Shown here: positions 1 through 8,028 of the stretch, piece after piece
How the letters are laid out: every line of letters starts with the position of its first letter
Numbering within the stretch: the first letter of the stretch is position 1
From: Variovorax sp. PCZ-1
Lineage (GTDB): Bacteria; Pseudomonadota; Gammaproteobacteria; Burkholderiales; Burkholderiaceae_C
Direction: 5' to 3'
Length of the DNA: 64,000 nucleotides
Assembly (NCBI RefSeq): GCF_018413605.1
Contig: NZ_JAHCDN010000001.1
Location: 310,001-374,000, forward strand
The notes under the pieces: generated by a model
The model's database searches: none
The model's input: only the letters and a program-made list of their open reading frames with translations
Told to the model about the DNA's origin: nothing
Position numbers and translations under genes: made by a program

Positions 1-2
1 CC

Positions 3-1337
3 ACTACCAAGGGCCTGGATTTGCTCTATTGGATTGATGATGAGGTGCCGCGCACTGTGCTGGGTGATTCGACTCGCTTGCGCCAAGTGTTTGTGAATTT
101 GATCAGCAATGCCGTGAAATTCACCCAGCATGGCGAAGTCGTTGTGACACTCACGCGTCGCATGGCTGAGAGTGGTGATCCACTGCTGCATGCCAGCGTC
201 CGTGACACGGGTATTGGCATTCCAGCAGAGCGGCTCAATCGCTTGTTTCAAGTATTCAGCCAGGTCGATGCATCGACCACGCGCAACTATGGAGGCACTG
301 GGCTAGGCTTGGCCATTTGCAAGCGCCTGATCAGCTTGATGGGTGGGCGTATTTGGGTGGAGTCTGAAGTAGGCATGGGCAGCAACTTTCAATTTGAAAT
401 TCCGCTGCACGCCGTGCAAACGGGCCCGATTGCTTGGAGCAGCGCAGGCGATCAAAAGCTTGCGGGTAAGCGCGTTTTGGTGGTGGACGATAACGCCACG
501 AACCGCCGTATCGTCGATTTACAAACCACGCGCTGGGGCATGCATCCCGTGAGTGTGGCAAGTGCAAGTTTGGCGCTGGAACTGCTCGCCGATGGTGAAT
601 ACTTTGATGTGGCACTGCTTGATGTACAGATGCCCGGCATGGACGGGTATGAATTGGCGCGGCAGATTAGGCTCAAACACCCTGCTACAGAGCTGCCTTT
701 GCTCTTGCTGACTTCGCAGGGTATGGATGGCGTGCGTAGCCGTGAGCTGGGTGTGGCACAAACGCTTTCCAAACCGATTAAATCGGCGCAGCTGATGGCC
801 GCGCTAGCGCGCGTGTTAGATCGCCCTTCATCATCGGGTAACCGTGTGACGCACAGCGGCGTGAGCGTACCCATCAGCATGCCCGCGCCACTGAGCGCGA
901 TAGCACCTGTGGCGATGCCAGCCAAAGCCAAGCTCTCAGACACCTATCCCTTGCGCATCTTGTTGGCAGAAGACAATTTGGTGAACCAGCGCGTGGCCAC
1001 CTTGATTTTGCAGGGCATGGGTTATCAAATCGCGGTAGCGTCGAATGGTGTCGTGGCTCTGCAAATGTTGAAGGATGCCTTAGCAACAGAGCCCTTTGAT
1101 CTTGTGCTCATGGATGTGCAAATGCCCGAGATGGATGGCTTAGAAGCTACGCGGCATATTCGTGCAGATATTGCTAAGAATCAACAGCCGCAAATTGTGG
1201 CGATGACAGCCAATGCCATGGAAGGCGATCGCGAAACTTGTATTGAGGCTGGCATGGATGATTATTTAAGCAAACCGATCAAGCCTGCGGCACTTTCGCA
1301 AGCGCTAGGAGAGGCGGCGAAGCGGCGTAAGTCGTGA
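3..1337 (+). CDS. Hybrid sensor histidine kinase/response regulator, C-terminal part
   Basis: This is the 3' part of a hybrid two-component kinase; the frame is open to the window edge, so the sensor, HAMP/PAS and most of the HisKA region lie outside. Visible in order are the HATPase domain (N box around NLISNAVKFT, G1 box DTGIGIP, F and G2 boxes ending GGTGLGLAICKRL), then two receiver domains. Receiver 1 starts at KRVLVVDDNATNRR and has its phospho-acceptor in LLDVQMPGMDG. Receiver 2 starts at LRILLAEDNLVNQR and has LMDVQMPEMDG and the KPIKP lysine. There is no Hpt domain, so the phosphate must pass to a separate Hpt protein. This layout is common in BarA-like kinases. The family call is firm; the signal sensed cannot be told from this fragment. 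Confidence 0.93.
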   Translation, partial: TTKGLDLLYWIDDEVPRTVLGDSTRLRQVFVNLISNAVKFTQHGEVVVTLTRRMAESGDPLLHASVRDTGIGIPAERLNRLFQVFSQVDASTTRNYGGTGLGLAICKRLISLMGGRIWVESEVGMGSNFQFEIPLHAVQTGPIAWSSAGDQKLAGKRVLVVDDNATNRRIVDLQTTRWGMHPVSVASASLALELLADGEYFDVALLDVQMPGMDGYELARQIRLKHPATELPLLLLTSQGMDGVRSRELGVAQTLSKPIKSAQLMAALARVLDRPSSSGNRVTHSGVSVPISMPAPLSAIAPVAMPAKAKLSDTYPLRILLAEDNLVNQRVATLILQGMGYQIAVASNGVVALQMLKDALATEPFDLVLMDVQMPEMDGLEATRHIRADIAKNQQPQIVAMTANAMEGDRETCIEAGMDDYLSKPIKPAALSQALGEAAKRRKS

Positions 1338-1351
1338 GCAGCATATCCAAG

Positions 1352-1376
1352 ATATGCTATTAAATCAATAGCATAT
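1352..1376. terminator. Perfect hairpin after the histidine kinase
   Basis: A 10-bp perfect stem (ATATGCTATT paired with AATAGCATAT) around a 5-base loop starts 14 bases after the kinase stop. There is no clear U-run on the plus strand, so it is either a weak terminator or an RNA 3' end stabiliser. The arm GCTATTAAATCAATAG matches one end of the dispersed repeat found elsewhere in the window, so it may be a remnant of that element. Confidence 0.4.
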
Positions 1377-1465
1377 TACGCTTGTTTTATCAAGGTGTGA
1401 GCAAGATATTGATGTGAATATCAGTATGTCCATCGCAGCAGCAAGGTGACTGTACTTTCGTCACA

Positions 1466-2056
1466 ATGCGTCGATATACTTATGTGATCAACACATTTCA
1501 GCATCTTTTCCCCCTGCCACTTGTGCCTTCCCTCCCGCCTACTTCAAAACCTGGTTGGTACCAGCGCTTTCGCCAATCTTTGCCCAAGCGTGAAGAACTG
1601 GCGCAGCAGCCTTGGCTTGCGCCGATTGCGGATCGCATCTTGGATCGCAAGCTGTGGACGGCGCAGCATGAGTCGGTAGCGCGCGGGGTGGCTATTGGCA
1701 TGTTTTGGGCCTTTGTCATTCCTTTTGCCCAAATTATTTTTGCAGCCGCCAATTGTGTGTGGTGGCGTGCGAATATTCCAGTGGCTGCTGCGATGACCTT
1801 CATCACCAACCCGTTTACGGTGGGTTTTTGGCTGTATTTGGCTTATCAAGTTGGTAGCTATTTCATTGATGCTCCCCCGCCTGCCAAGCTGTCGGACGGG
1901 GGCGGTTTGTTTCAATGGCTCTCTAGCATCGGCTGGCCTGCAGTGCTGGGCATGGGCATCTTTGCCGTAGGCGGAGCGATTGCCGGCTACTTGCTCGTGA
2001 AGCTGGGATGGCGTTTTAATGTGTGGCGTAAAAAACGCATCAGGCGCTTGCGCTGA
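1466..2056 (+). CDS. DUF2062 domain membrane protein
   Basis: A 196-residue protein of the DUF2062 family, inner-membrane proteins of unknown function common in proteobacteria. The conserved stretch is the ESVARGVAIGMFWAFVIP segment followed by FITNPFTVGFWLYLAYQVG. Three to four hydrophobic segments lie at about residues 70-95, 105-130 and 150-180, and the tail is very basic (WRKKRIRRLR). The N terminus (residues 1-30) is poorly conserved and no strong ribosome-binding site is visible, so a later start is possible. The 3' end overlaps the convergent LysR gene by 17 bases. No function is proposed. Confidence 0.8.
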   Translation: MRRYTYVINTFQHLFPLPLVPSLPPTSKPGWYQRFRQSLPKREELAQQPWLAPIADRILDRKLWTAQHESVARGVAIGMFWAFVIPFAQIIFAAANCVWWRANIPVAAAMTFITNPFTVGFWLYLAYQVGSYFIDAPPPAKLSDGGGLFQWLSSIGWPAVLGMGIFAVGGAIAGYLLVKLGWRFNVWRKKRIRRLR

Positions 2057-2972
2057 TCTGATCCCGCAGCCAATCTCTGAAGGTTATGAAAGCAGTTTCA
2101 CTTCGCATCAGCGGTGATTGCGATAGAAAATAGCCCCCCGGTGCTTGCCAAGCAGTGGGGGATAGGCGTGTGAGCTGGCGTGCAGCCACCAATGGCGCTG
2201 CCATGAAATCGGGTAACAAAGCGGCTCCCAAACCCGTTGCTGCTGCATTCATGGCCATGAACATCAAATCGTAGCGCGGACCACTGGCCACTTCTTGGTG
2301 TGGATCAGGCCATTGCAATTGCGTGGCGCGCGCTTGGCTCAGCCAGCCGTTCCAAGCCAAGGGCAGGGTGGTGTGTTGCAGCATAGATGCTGGCGGAATA
2401 TGGTTGCCGTACTGGCGTTTCCAGCTTGGGCTGGCATAAGCGTAGAGGACGAGAGGCATGACGAATTCAGATGCCATATCGCTACGTGCGGCCTTACGAT
2501 ATTCCACTGCAGCATCAATCTGCCGGTTGGAGAAATCTGCAGCGCCAATCTTGGTGAAGACATTCAAACTGATGTGTGAGTGCGCATGTGTGAAGCCACC
2601 CAAGCGGGGAATGAGCCAATGATTGCCCCATGAAGCGGGGATAGAGAGATTGAGTACGCCGCCCAAACCTTTGAGCGCCATCACATTCGAGGTGGCACGC
2701 TCCAGTAGCCTCAGGGCTGGCTCAATTTCTGACAAATAGGCTTGGCCAGATGGCGTGAGCTGTAATCCATCACGCCGGCGTGCGAGCAAGGCGCAGCCTA
2801 AACGTTGCTCAAGCGCAATCACTTGACGGCTCACGCCGCCCTGTGTGAGATGCATTTCTTGCCCGGCAAGCGTGAATGAGCCTAGGCGTGCGCTGGCTTC
2901 AAAGCATTGCAGGGCTTGTGTGGAGGGTATGCGATTCATGGATTGGCGTTCGGGTTTGCCCGCATTTTGCAT
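2040..2972 (-). CDS. LysR-type transcriptional regulator (GcvA-like)
   Basis: A LysR-family activator or repressor. The winged HTH occupies about residues 15-75 (TQALQCFEASARLGSFTLAG, then QGGVSRQVIALEQRLG), and the rest is the effector-binding fold with the HLTQGGVSRQ pattern typical of GcvA-like members. An internal ATG at 2939 (protein starting MNRIPSTQAL) fits the family better; the longer form adds 11 residues of doubtful value. It is divergent from the TctC gene at 3073, with about 100 bases between them. That is the usual arrangement for a regulator controlling a Bug-protein catabolic operon, so it probably controls the genes to 6.8 kb. The ligand is unknown. Confidence 0.88.
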   Translation of the reverse strand: MQNAGKPERQSMNRIPSTQALQCFEASARLGSFTLAGQEMHLTQGGVSRQVIALEQRLGCALLARRRDGLQLTPSGQAYLSEIEPALRLLERATSNVMALKGLGGVLNLSIPASWGNHWLIPRLGGFTHAHSHISLNVFTKIGAADFSNRQIDAAVEYRKAARSDMASEFVMPLVLYAYASPSWKRQYGNHIPPASMLQHTTLPLAWNGWLSQARATQLQWPDPHQEVASGPRYDLMFMAMNAAATGLGAALLPDFMAAPLVAARQLTRLSPTAWQAPGGYFLSQSPLMRSETAFITFRDWLRDQISASA

Positions 2973-3072
2973 GAGAAAAACTCATGAATCAATATCGAAC
3001 TATCTCTTGTCTGTGCAGTTCATGCAGCGGATCATTCGCCCATTCTTTGTTGCACATTGAAAGCGATTCATC

Positions 3073-4056
3073 ATGAAATCATCTTTACTTCATCGTCGCA
3101 GTTTGATCCAGGCTCTTTCCGTATGCGCAGCGGCGCTGCCTATGCTGGCTCGTGCTGCCTGGCCAGATAAACCGATCCGACTGGTTGTGCCTTCTGCTGC
3201 AGGAGGTGCGCCTGATTTGATCTGTCGAATCTTGGGTACTGAACTGGCCAAAACGCTGGGTATGGGGGTGATCATCGACAACAAGCCCGGCGCAGGCGGT
3301 GCAATTGGTATTCAAGAAGTCACACGTGCTGCGCCCGATGGCTACACCCTGGGTTATGCCAATGTAGGCACGCTGGCCATCAATCAATCGCTCTACAGCA
3401 AGCTGCCTTATGACGCAGACAAACAGCTTGCCTCGATCGCTTTGCTGGGCTATGTGCAAAACGCGCTGGTGGTGGGCAACAATGTTCCCGCAAAAACCGT
3501 GAAAGAGCTGATCGCGTTGGCCAAAAGTCGCCCTGGTAAGCTCACCATGGGTTCAGCAGGTAACGGTACGACGGGGCATTTAGGTGGCGAGCTGTTTAAG
3601 AACATGACCAACACCTTCATCACCCATGTGCCATATCGCGGCAGCCCGCAGGCGATTCAGGATTTGATCGGTGGGCAAGTGGATTTGATGTTTGACAACC
3701 TGAGCTCGATCTTGCCGCACATCAAGGCTGGCCGCGTGCGCGTGCTAGGCGTGTCAGGCGCGCGGCGCAGCCCAGCTTTGCCCGATGTGCCCACCATTGC
3801 CGAAGCGGGCGTGGCAGGTTACGAGACCACTGCTTGGGGCGGTATCGTTGCGCCAGCGGGTACGTCGCGCGAGATCATCGGTAAGCTCAATGCAGAGATC
3901 AACAAGGTCTTGGCACTTCCTGCCGTGGCAGAACGGTATAACCAGCTTGCTTTTGAAACCACGATTGCGCAGCCTGATCGCTTGTTTGAGCGTGCTCTGC
4001 GCGAGCGGCCACTTTGGGCGAAAGTGATCCAGCGTTCGGGTGCAAAGGTAGACTAA
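3073..4056 (+). CDS. TctC/Bug-family periplasmic solute-binding protein
   Basis: A 327-residue Bug-type binding protein of the tripartite tricarboxylate transporter family. A Tat/Sec-like signal (RRSLIQALSVCAAALPMLARA) is cleaved near residue 28, and the mature protein begins WPDKPIRLVVP. The family's PSAAGGAPD loop, the NKPGAGG motif and the HVPYRGSPQA segment are all present. No TctA/TctB membrane genes are nearby, which is normal for orphan Bug proteins in Burkholderiales; these often bind ligand for sensing or share a transporter. It is the first gene of a cluster with an N-acyl-D-amino-acid deacylase only 6 bases downstream, so an acylated amino acid is a reasonable but unproven ligand. 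Confidence 0.9.
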   Translation: MKSSLLHRRSLIQALSVCAAALPMLARAAWPDKPIRLVVPSAAGGAPDLICRILGTELAKTLGMGVIIDNKPGAGGAIGIQEVTRAAPDGYTLGYANVGTLAINQSLYSKLPYDADKQLASIALLGYVQNALVVGNNVPAKTVKELIALAKSRPGKLTMGSAGNGTTGHLGGELFKNMTNTFITHVPYRGSPQAIQDLIGGQVDLMFDNLSSILPHIKAGRVRVLGVSGARRSPALPDVPTIAEAGVAGYETTAWGGIVAPAGTSREIIGKLNAEINKVLALPAVAERYNQLAFETTIAQPDRLFERALRERPLWAKVIQRSGAKVD

Positions 4057-4062
4057 AGCCAC

Positions 4063-5520
4063 ATGCACGATTTACTCTTTCGCCATGCCCGCCTGATTGA
4101 CGGCACGGGCGCGGCATCCCGCACAGCAGATGTATGCGTTGATGGCGACGGCATTGCAGCGATTTATCCTACGGGGCAAGGCCGAGCCAAGGAAACCGTC
4201 GATTGCGATGGCATGGTGCTCGCGCCCGGCTTCATCGATGTACACACGCATGATGATGCACTGCTACTGCAATCCGTCAACCAAGGCAGCGCACACCCCA
4301 AGCTCTCGCAAGGCGTGACGACGGTGATCACAGGCAATTGCGGCGTGAGTCTTGCGCCGCTGCAAAGCCGAGATGTGCCCGCACCGCTGGATATTTTGGG
4401 CGCAGATGCATTTCGCTTTGCTTCGTTTTCAGATTATTTGGCCGAGCTACAAGCAGCACAACCAGCTTGCAATGCAGCAGCGCTGATAGGCCACACCACT
4501 TTGCGTGTGAAGCATGTTTCGGATACATCGCATGAGGCGACGCAGCAGCAGTGCGAAGCGATGGCACGCGATGTGCAGGCAGCGCTGGATGCGGGCGCGT
4601 TTGGCTTATCGACGGGTGTGTATTACCCGCCTGCACGTGCAGCCACCACGCAAGAGATGATTGCTGTGGCCAAGCCGCTGGGTGCAGTACAAGCACCCAT
4701 CACCATGCATTTGCGAGATGAGGCTGATGCCATAGACGATGCTTTGCGCGAAGCCTTTGCTGTGGGCAAGGCCGTAGGCTGCCCACTCGTACTTTCGCAT
4801 CACAAACTGATTGGCCGAGCGAACCATGGTCGCTCGGCGCAAACGCTGTCATTGGTTGAAGAAGCTGCCAAGCAGATGAGCGTGTGCATGGATTGCTACC
4901 CGTATGACGCATCGAGCACGATGCTGCTGCCTGAGCGTGTGGCCAGCTCGCGCGATGTGCGTATCACGTGGTCTCGTGCGCAGTCTCAAGTTGCAGGGCG
5001 TTCGCTGATGGAACTTGCGGCTGAGCGAGGCATGGCCCCCGTTGAATTGGCCAAAGAGCTGATGCCCGCCGGCGCGGTGTATTTTGCGATGGATGAGAGC
5101 GATGTGCGCCGCATTCTCGCGCATCCACTCACACTCGTGGGCTCGGATGGTCTCGCGCATGATGAGAGCCCGCATCCGCGTCTGTGGGGCAGCTTCCCGC
5201 GCGTGCTCGGGCGCTACAGCCGTGAGCAAAAGCTTTTCTCGCTAGAGACGGCGATTCATAAGATGACCGCGCTGAGTGCACGTCGCTTTGGCTTGGATCG
5301 AGTTGGAAAAAATGGCCAGCGCGCTCGCGGCCAGATCGCCCCTGGCATGGCGGCAGATATCGTGCTGTTCGACCCCTCAACAGTGAACGACCAAGCCACT
5401 TATGATGCTCCCACGACGCCCAGCATCGGTATCGAGCGTGTTTATGTCAATGGCCGCCTCGCTGCCTTGAATGGTCAAACCATGGATGGTCATGCTGGTC
5501 GTGTGTTGCACCGTGTGTAG
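4063..5520 (+). CDS. N-acyl-D-amino-acid deacylase (D-aminoacylase), amidohydrolase family
   Basis: A 485-residue zinc amidohydrolase predicted to remove the acyl group from N-acyl-D-amino acids. The metal-binding HTHDD motif is near residue 62. The NCGVSLAP segment is typical of D-aminoacylases, as is the C-terminal block GSDGLAHDESPHPRLWGSFP followed by SARRFGLDRVG. The protein ends in the ADIVLFDP beta-sandwich and VYVNGR tail of amidohydrolases. Length matches the family (480-500). Its position between a Bug protein and a D-amino acid aminotransferase supports uptake, deacylation and transamination of D-amino acid derivatives. A dihydroorotase-like or hydantoinase-like role is less likely, given the D-aminoacylase signature. 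Confidence 0.88.
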   Translation: MHDLLFRHARLIDGTGAASRTADVCVDGDGIAAIYPTGQGRAKETVDCDGMVLAPGFIDVHTHDDALLLQSVNQGSAHPKLSQGVTTVITGNCGVSLAPLQSRDVPAPLDILGADAFRFASFSDYLAELQAAQPACNAAALIGHTTLRVKHVSDTSHEATQQQCEAMARDVQAALDAGAFGLSTGVYYPPARAATTQEMIAVAKPLGAVQAPITMHLRDEADAIDDALREAFAVGKAVGCPLVLSHHKLIGRANHGRSAQTLSLVEEAAKQMSVCMDCYPYDASSTMLLPERVASSRDVRITWSRAQSQVAGRSLMELAAERGMAPVELAKELMPAGAVYFAMDESDVRRILAHPLTLVGSDGLAHDESPHPRLWGSFPRVLGRYSREQKLFSLETAIHKMTALSARRFGLDRVGKNGQRARGQIAPGMAADIVLFDPSTVNDQATYDAPTTPSIGIERVYVNGRLAALNGQTMDGHAGRVLHRV

Positions 5521-5558
5521 AGTAAGCAGAGGCGCAAAACTCATGATGTAATCACCGC

Positions 5559-6488
5559 ATGTTTGAGCATCTTCCTCCCTATCCTTGTTATCTAGGCCGT
5601 GGCACAAACGGCGAATTCACCACGATTGATCAGGCCAAGATCAGTGTGATGGACCGTGGGTTCATTTTCGGTGACGGTGTGTATGAAGTGTTTGTCGTTT
5701 ACGGGGGTCAACCGTTTCGTTTGCCGCACCACATGGCGCGGCTGGAGCGTTCGCTCAAGGAAATGCGTATCTCCAATCCGCATACGCGCGAGCAGTGGCA
5801 GGAACTCGTGGCGAAGTTAGTTGCTCCTGAATTGATAGCTGACTGCGCAGATTCTATGCCGGTAAATACCGATATTTCTTCAAAAAATGCGCTGATTTAC
5901 CTGCAAATCACGCGAGGCGTGGCCTTACGCGATCATGTGATGCCCAAAGACATTGAGCCCACGGTTTTCATGATGCGTAGCCCTTTGAATTTGCCGTCCC
6001 AGCAAGCGCGCGAACAAGGTGTGGCTTGTGTGAGCGCAGACGATTTCCGCTGGGAAAAGGCGCATATCAAATCCACGAGTTTGCTTGGCAGCGTTTTTGC
6101 GCGGCAGATCAGCTTTGATGTGGGCGCGACGGAGACGGTGATGTTTCGCCGAGGCTATTTGTCAGAGGCGGCATCAAGCAATGTGTGGGTCGTCAAGGAC
6201 GGCGCGCTGATGGGTGTGCCGAAAGACAATCTGGTGCTCGAGGGCATTCGCTTTGGTTTGATTGAAGAAATCTGCAAAGCGCAAGGTATTCCCTTTTCTC
6301 TGCGTCGCATCACGAGAGAGGAAGTATTTGCCGCTGATGAGCTGCTGCTCACTTCTGCGACCAAGGAAGTTTTGCCGATCACGCAGCTGGATGGCCAGCC
6401 TGTGGGGAATGGGGCTCACAAGGGCAAACCGGGCCCGGTGTATCAGCGCCTGTATGCTGGCTACCAAGATGCGAAAATAGCGGTGTGA
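5559..6488 (+). CDS. dat: D-amino acid aminotransferase (class IV, PLP), with repeat-derived insert
   Basis: A fold-type IV PLP transaminase of 309 residues, predicted to convert D-alanine/D-glutamate with 2-oxo acids. Family landmarks are DRGFIFGDGVYEV near residue 30, ITRGVALRDHVMP, the catalytic lysine in AHIKSTSLL, and the EAASSNVWVV cofactor loop. Between AKLVAP and ALIYLQITRG, where relatives have only a few residues, there is an extra stretch containing LIADCADSMP. It is encoded by a copy of the dispersed repeat (about 5831-5888) and preserves the frame. It lies in the N-terminal domain, away from the PLP lysine, so activity is plausible. Its stop codon overlaps the GTG start of the next gene. 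Confidence 0.9.
   Translation: MFEHLPPYPCYLGRGTNGEFTTIDQAKISVMDRGFIFGDGVYEVFVVYGGQPFRLPHHMARLERSLKEMRISNPHTREQWQELVAKLVAPELIADCADSMPVNTDISSKNALIYLQITRGVALRDHVMPKDIEPTVFMMRSPLNLPSQQAREQGVACVSADDFRWEKAHIKSTSLLGSVFARQISFDVGATETVMFRRGYLSEAASSNVWVVKDGALMGVPKDNLVLEGIRFGLIEEICKAQGIPFSLRRITREEVFAADELLLTSATKEVLPITQLDGQPVGNGAHKGKPGPVYQRLYAGYQDAKIAV
5831..5888 (-). repeat. Dispersed repeat, copy in D-amino acid aminotransferase
   Basis: A copy of the window-wide repeat. Read on the minus strand it follows the consensus core beginning GCCGGCATAGAATCTGCGC and ending near GTGCTAT. Here, on the plus strand, it shows TGATAGCTGACTGCGCAGA then TTCTATGCCGG. It lies entirely inside the coding frame and encodes the LIADCADSMP segment and residues after it. 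Confidence 0.8.
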
Positions 6489-6787
6489 ACACGCCCAAGC
6501 CCCCTTCGAATCCTGCGGATATTCCGCCAGAGCAATCCCTCATCAAATACCCCAGCCTCTTTCCGATCAAGGTGCTCGGGCCGAAAGTGGAGGGCTTTGA
6601 GGCGGCAATTGCGCATGTCGCCAGCCAATTTGATCCGACGTTTGATCCAGCCACGATTGCTAAGAAAGACAGCTCTGGCGGCAATTATCTTGGCCTCACG
6701 ATCACAATTACCGCAACCAGCCGCGAGCAACTCGATGAACTGTATCGCACGCTCTCCACGCACCCGATGGTCAAGTGGGTCATGTGA
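6485..6787 (+). CDS. ybeD: YbeD/DUF493 family protein
   Basis: A 100-residue DUF493 (YbeD) protein, a small ferredoxin-like ACT-resembling fold of unknown biochemical role. Recognised by the block IKYPSLFPIKVLGPKVEGFE and the C-terminal LYRTLSTHPMVKWVM, with the usual length. It starts at a GTG that overlaps the stop of the aminotransferase, so the two genes are translationally coupled. In many Burkholderiales the order continues with lipB and lipA, but here a convergent transporter follows instead. Confidence 0.87.
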   Translation: MNTPKPPSNPADIPPEQSLIKYPSLFPIKVLGPKVEGFEAAIAHVASQFDPTFDPATIAKKDSSGGNYLGLTITITATSREQLDELYRTLSTHPMVKWVM

Positions 6788-6796
6788 TCTTTGTGA

Positions 6797-7555
6797 TCAT
6801 TTGAAAAATCCATCCCACACCAGTTTGCAGCCAGTGAGAAACATGCCCAGATAAACCAGCCTGTAAAACAAGGTGGGTTGAATTTTTCTGGCGATTTTCA
6901 CGCCAATCCATACACCCAGCGGTGCAAATGGCATCAGCGCCAGTGATGTAGCGAAATTGCGCAGATCGAGCAAGCCCAGCCAGGCATAAGGGAGCCATTT
7001 GCTCAGATTGATGATGAAGAAAAAGTAGGCTGCTGTGGCGGTGAACACCACGGGCGAGAGGCGCTGCGCGATCATGTAGGCATTGAAGGGTGGGCCACCG
7101 GCATGCGCAACAAAGCTGGTGAAGCCTGAAATGCTGGTGAGAATCGCTCCCAACCAGCGTGGCGGTGGTGCGGCATCTTTGCTGGGTGGAAACAAGAGGC
7201 GCTGCGCAAGAAAAACCAGCGTGATCACGCCAACAATGCCCGCAACGAGTTGTGTCGAAATGAGCTTGAAGAGCAGGGTGCCAATCAAAGTGCCTACCAG
7301 ACCGCAGGGCAGCAAAAATTTCAGCAAACGCTTGTCAAAATCTTTGCGGTATGCGGCTATGCCCATCACATCCATCACCAAGAGCAAGGGCATCAATACG
7401 GCGGCCGCTTGCGGCACCGTGATCACCAGCGCCATCATCGGCACAGCCAAGGAGCCAAAGCCTGCGCCAAAGCCTGATTTAGAAATACCCAGCAAGAGCA
7501 CGGCGGGAATAGCCACGGCATAAAACCAAGGGTCGGTGATGATGGGGAAATTCAT
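6797..7555 (-). CDS. TSUP (TauE/SafE, DUF81) family membrane transporter
   Basis: A polytopic membrane protein of about 252 residues with roughly eight hydrophobic segments, belonging to the TSUP/TauE-SafE anion exporter family. The signature GISKSGFGAGFGSLAVPMM lies near the N terminus, and the second repeat carries GFTSFVAHAGGPPFNAYMI. I place the start at the ATG at 7555 (MNFPIITDP); a TTG 12 bases upstream is also open. Substrates in the family include sulfite, sulfoacetate and other organosulfur or carbon anions. Nothing nearby indicates which. It is convergent with the YbeD gene, ending 9 bases from it. Confidence 0.87.
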   Translation of the reverse strand: MNFPIITDPWFYAVAIPAVLLLGISKSGFGAGFGSLAVPMMALVITVPQAAAVLMPLLLVMDVMGIAAYRKDFDKRLLKFLLPCGLVGTLIGTLLFKLISTQLVAGIVGVITLVFLAQRLLFPPSKDAAPPPRWLGAILTSISGFTSFVAHAGGPPFNAYMIAQRLSPVVFTATAAYFFFIINLSKWLPYAWLGLLDLRNFATSLALMPFAPLGVWIGVKIARKIQPTLFYRLVYLGMFLTGCKLVWDGFFK

Positions 7556-7575
7556 GGGATGCGACAATTGTGCTT

Positions 7576-8010
7576 ATGTTTACGCCCAGCCAAGAAGATG
7601 TGCGCCGTTTTATCTGTACGGTGTATGCCAAGCATCAAAAAAATCTGCCCATGGAAGGCGTAGAAACGCTTGCCGCTTTGTGGATGGATGAGCACCCAGA
7701 ATACCACGCGGATTTTGCCGATGTGGATGCGGCGCTCTTAAAAATGTATGACGTGAATGACGCGAAGACGAATCCGTTTTTGCACTTGTCTATGCATTTG
7801 AGCATCAGCGAGCAAAGCAGTATTGATCAACCGCGCGGTATTCGCCAAGCGGTGGAGCTGCTCACAGCGCGGCGTGGTGATTTACACGAAGCGCATCATG
7901 AAGTGATGGAAGAGCTGGGCATCATGATTTGGGAAAGCCAGCGCGCAGGTCGCCCGCCGGATGGGCAGGCTTATATTGATCGTGTGCAGCGACGCGCGAC
8001 ACGTGATTGA
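7576..8010 (+). CDS. DUF1841 family protein
   Basis: A soluble 144-residue protein of the DUF1841 family, found mainly in beta- and gammaproteobacteria and of unknown function. The block PSQEDVRRFICTVYAKHQKN at the N terminus and LSMHLSISEQSSIDQPRGIR in the middle are typical, followed by HEVMEELGIMIWE. The ATG at 7576 fits the family start. It diverges from the TSUP gene across a very short gap of about 20 bases, so the two promoters must overlap each other's coding ends. Confidence 0.85.
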   Translation: MFTPSQEDVRRFICTVYAKHQKNLPMEGVETLAALWMDEHPEYHADFADVDAALLKMYDVNDAKTNPFLHLSMHLSISEQSSIDQPRGIRQAVELLTARRGDLHEAHHEVMEELGIMIWESQRAGRPPDGQAYIDRVQRRATRD

Positions 8011-8028
8011 ACCCCGAGGCAAAGGCTT

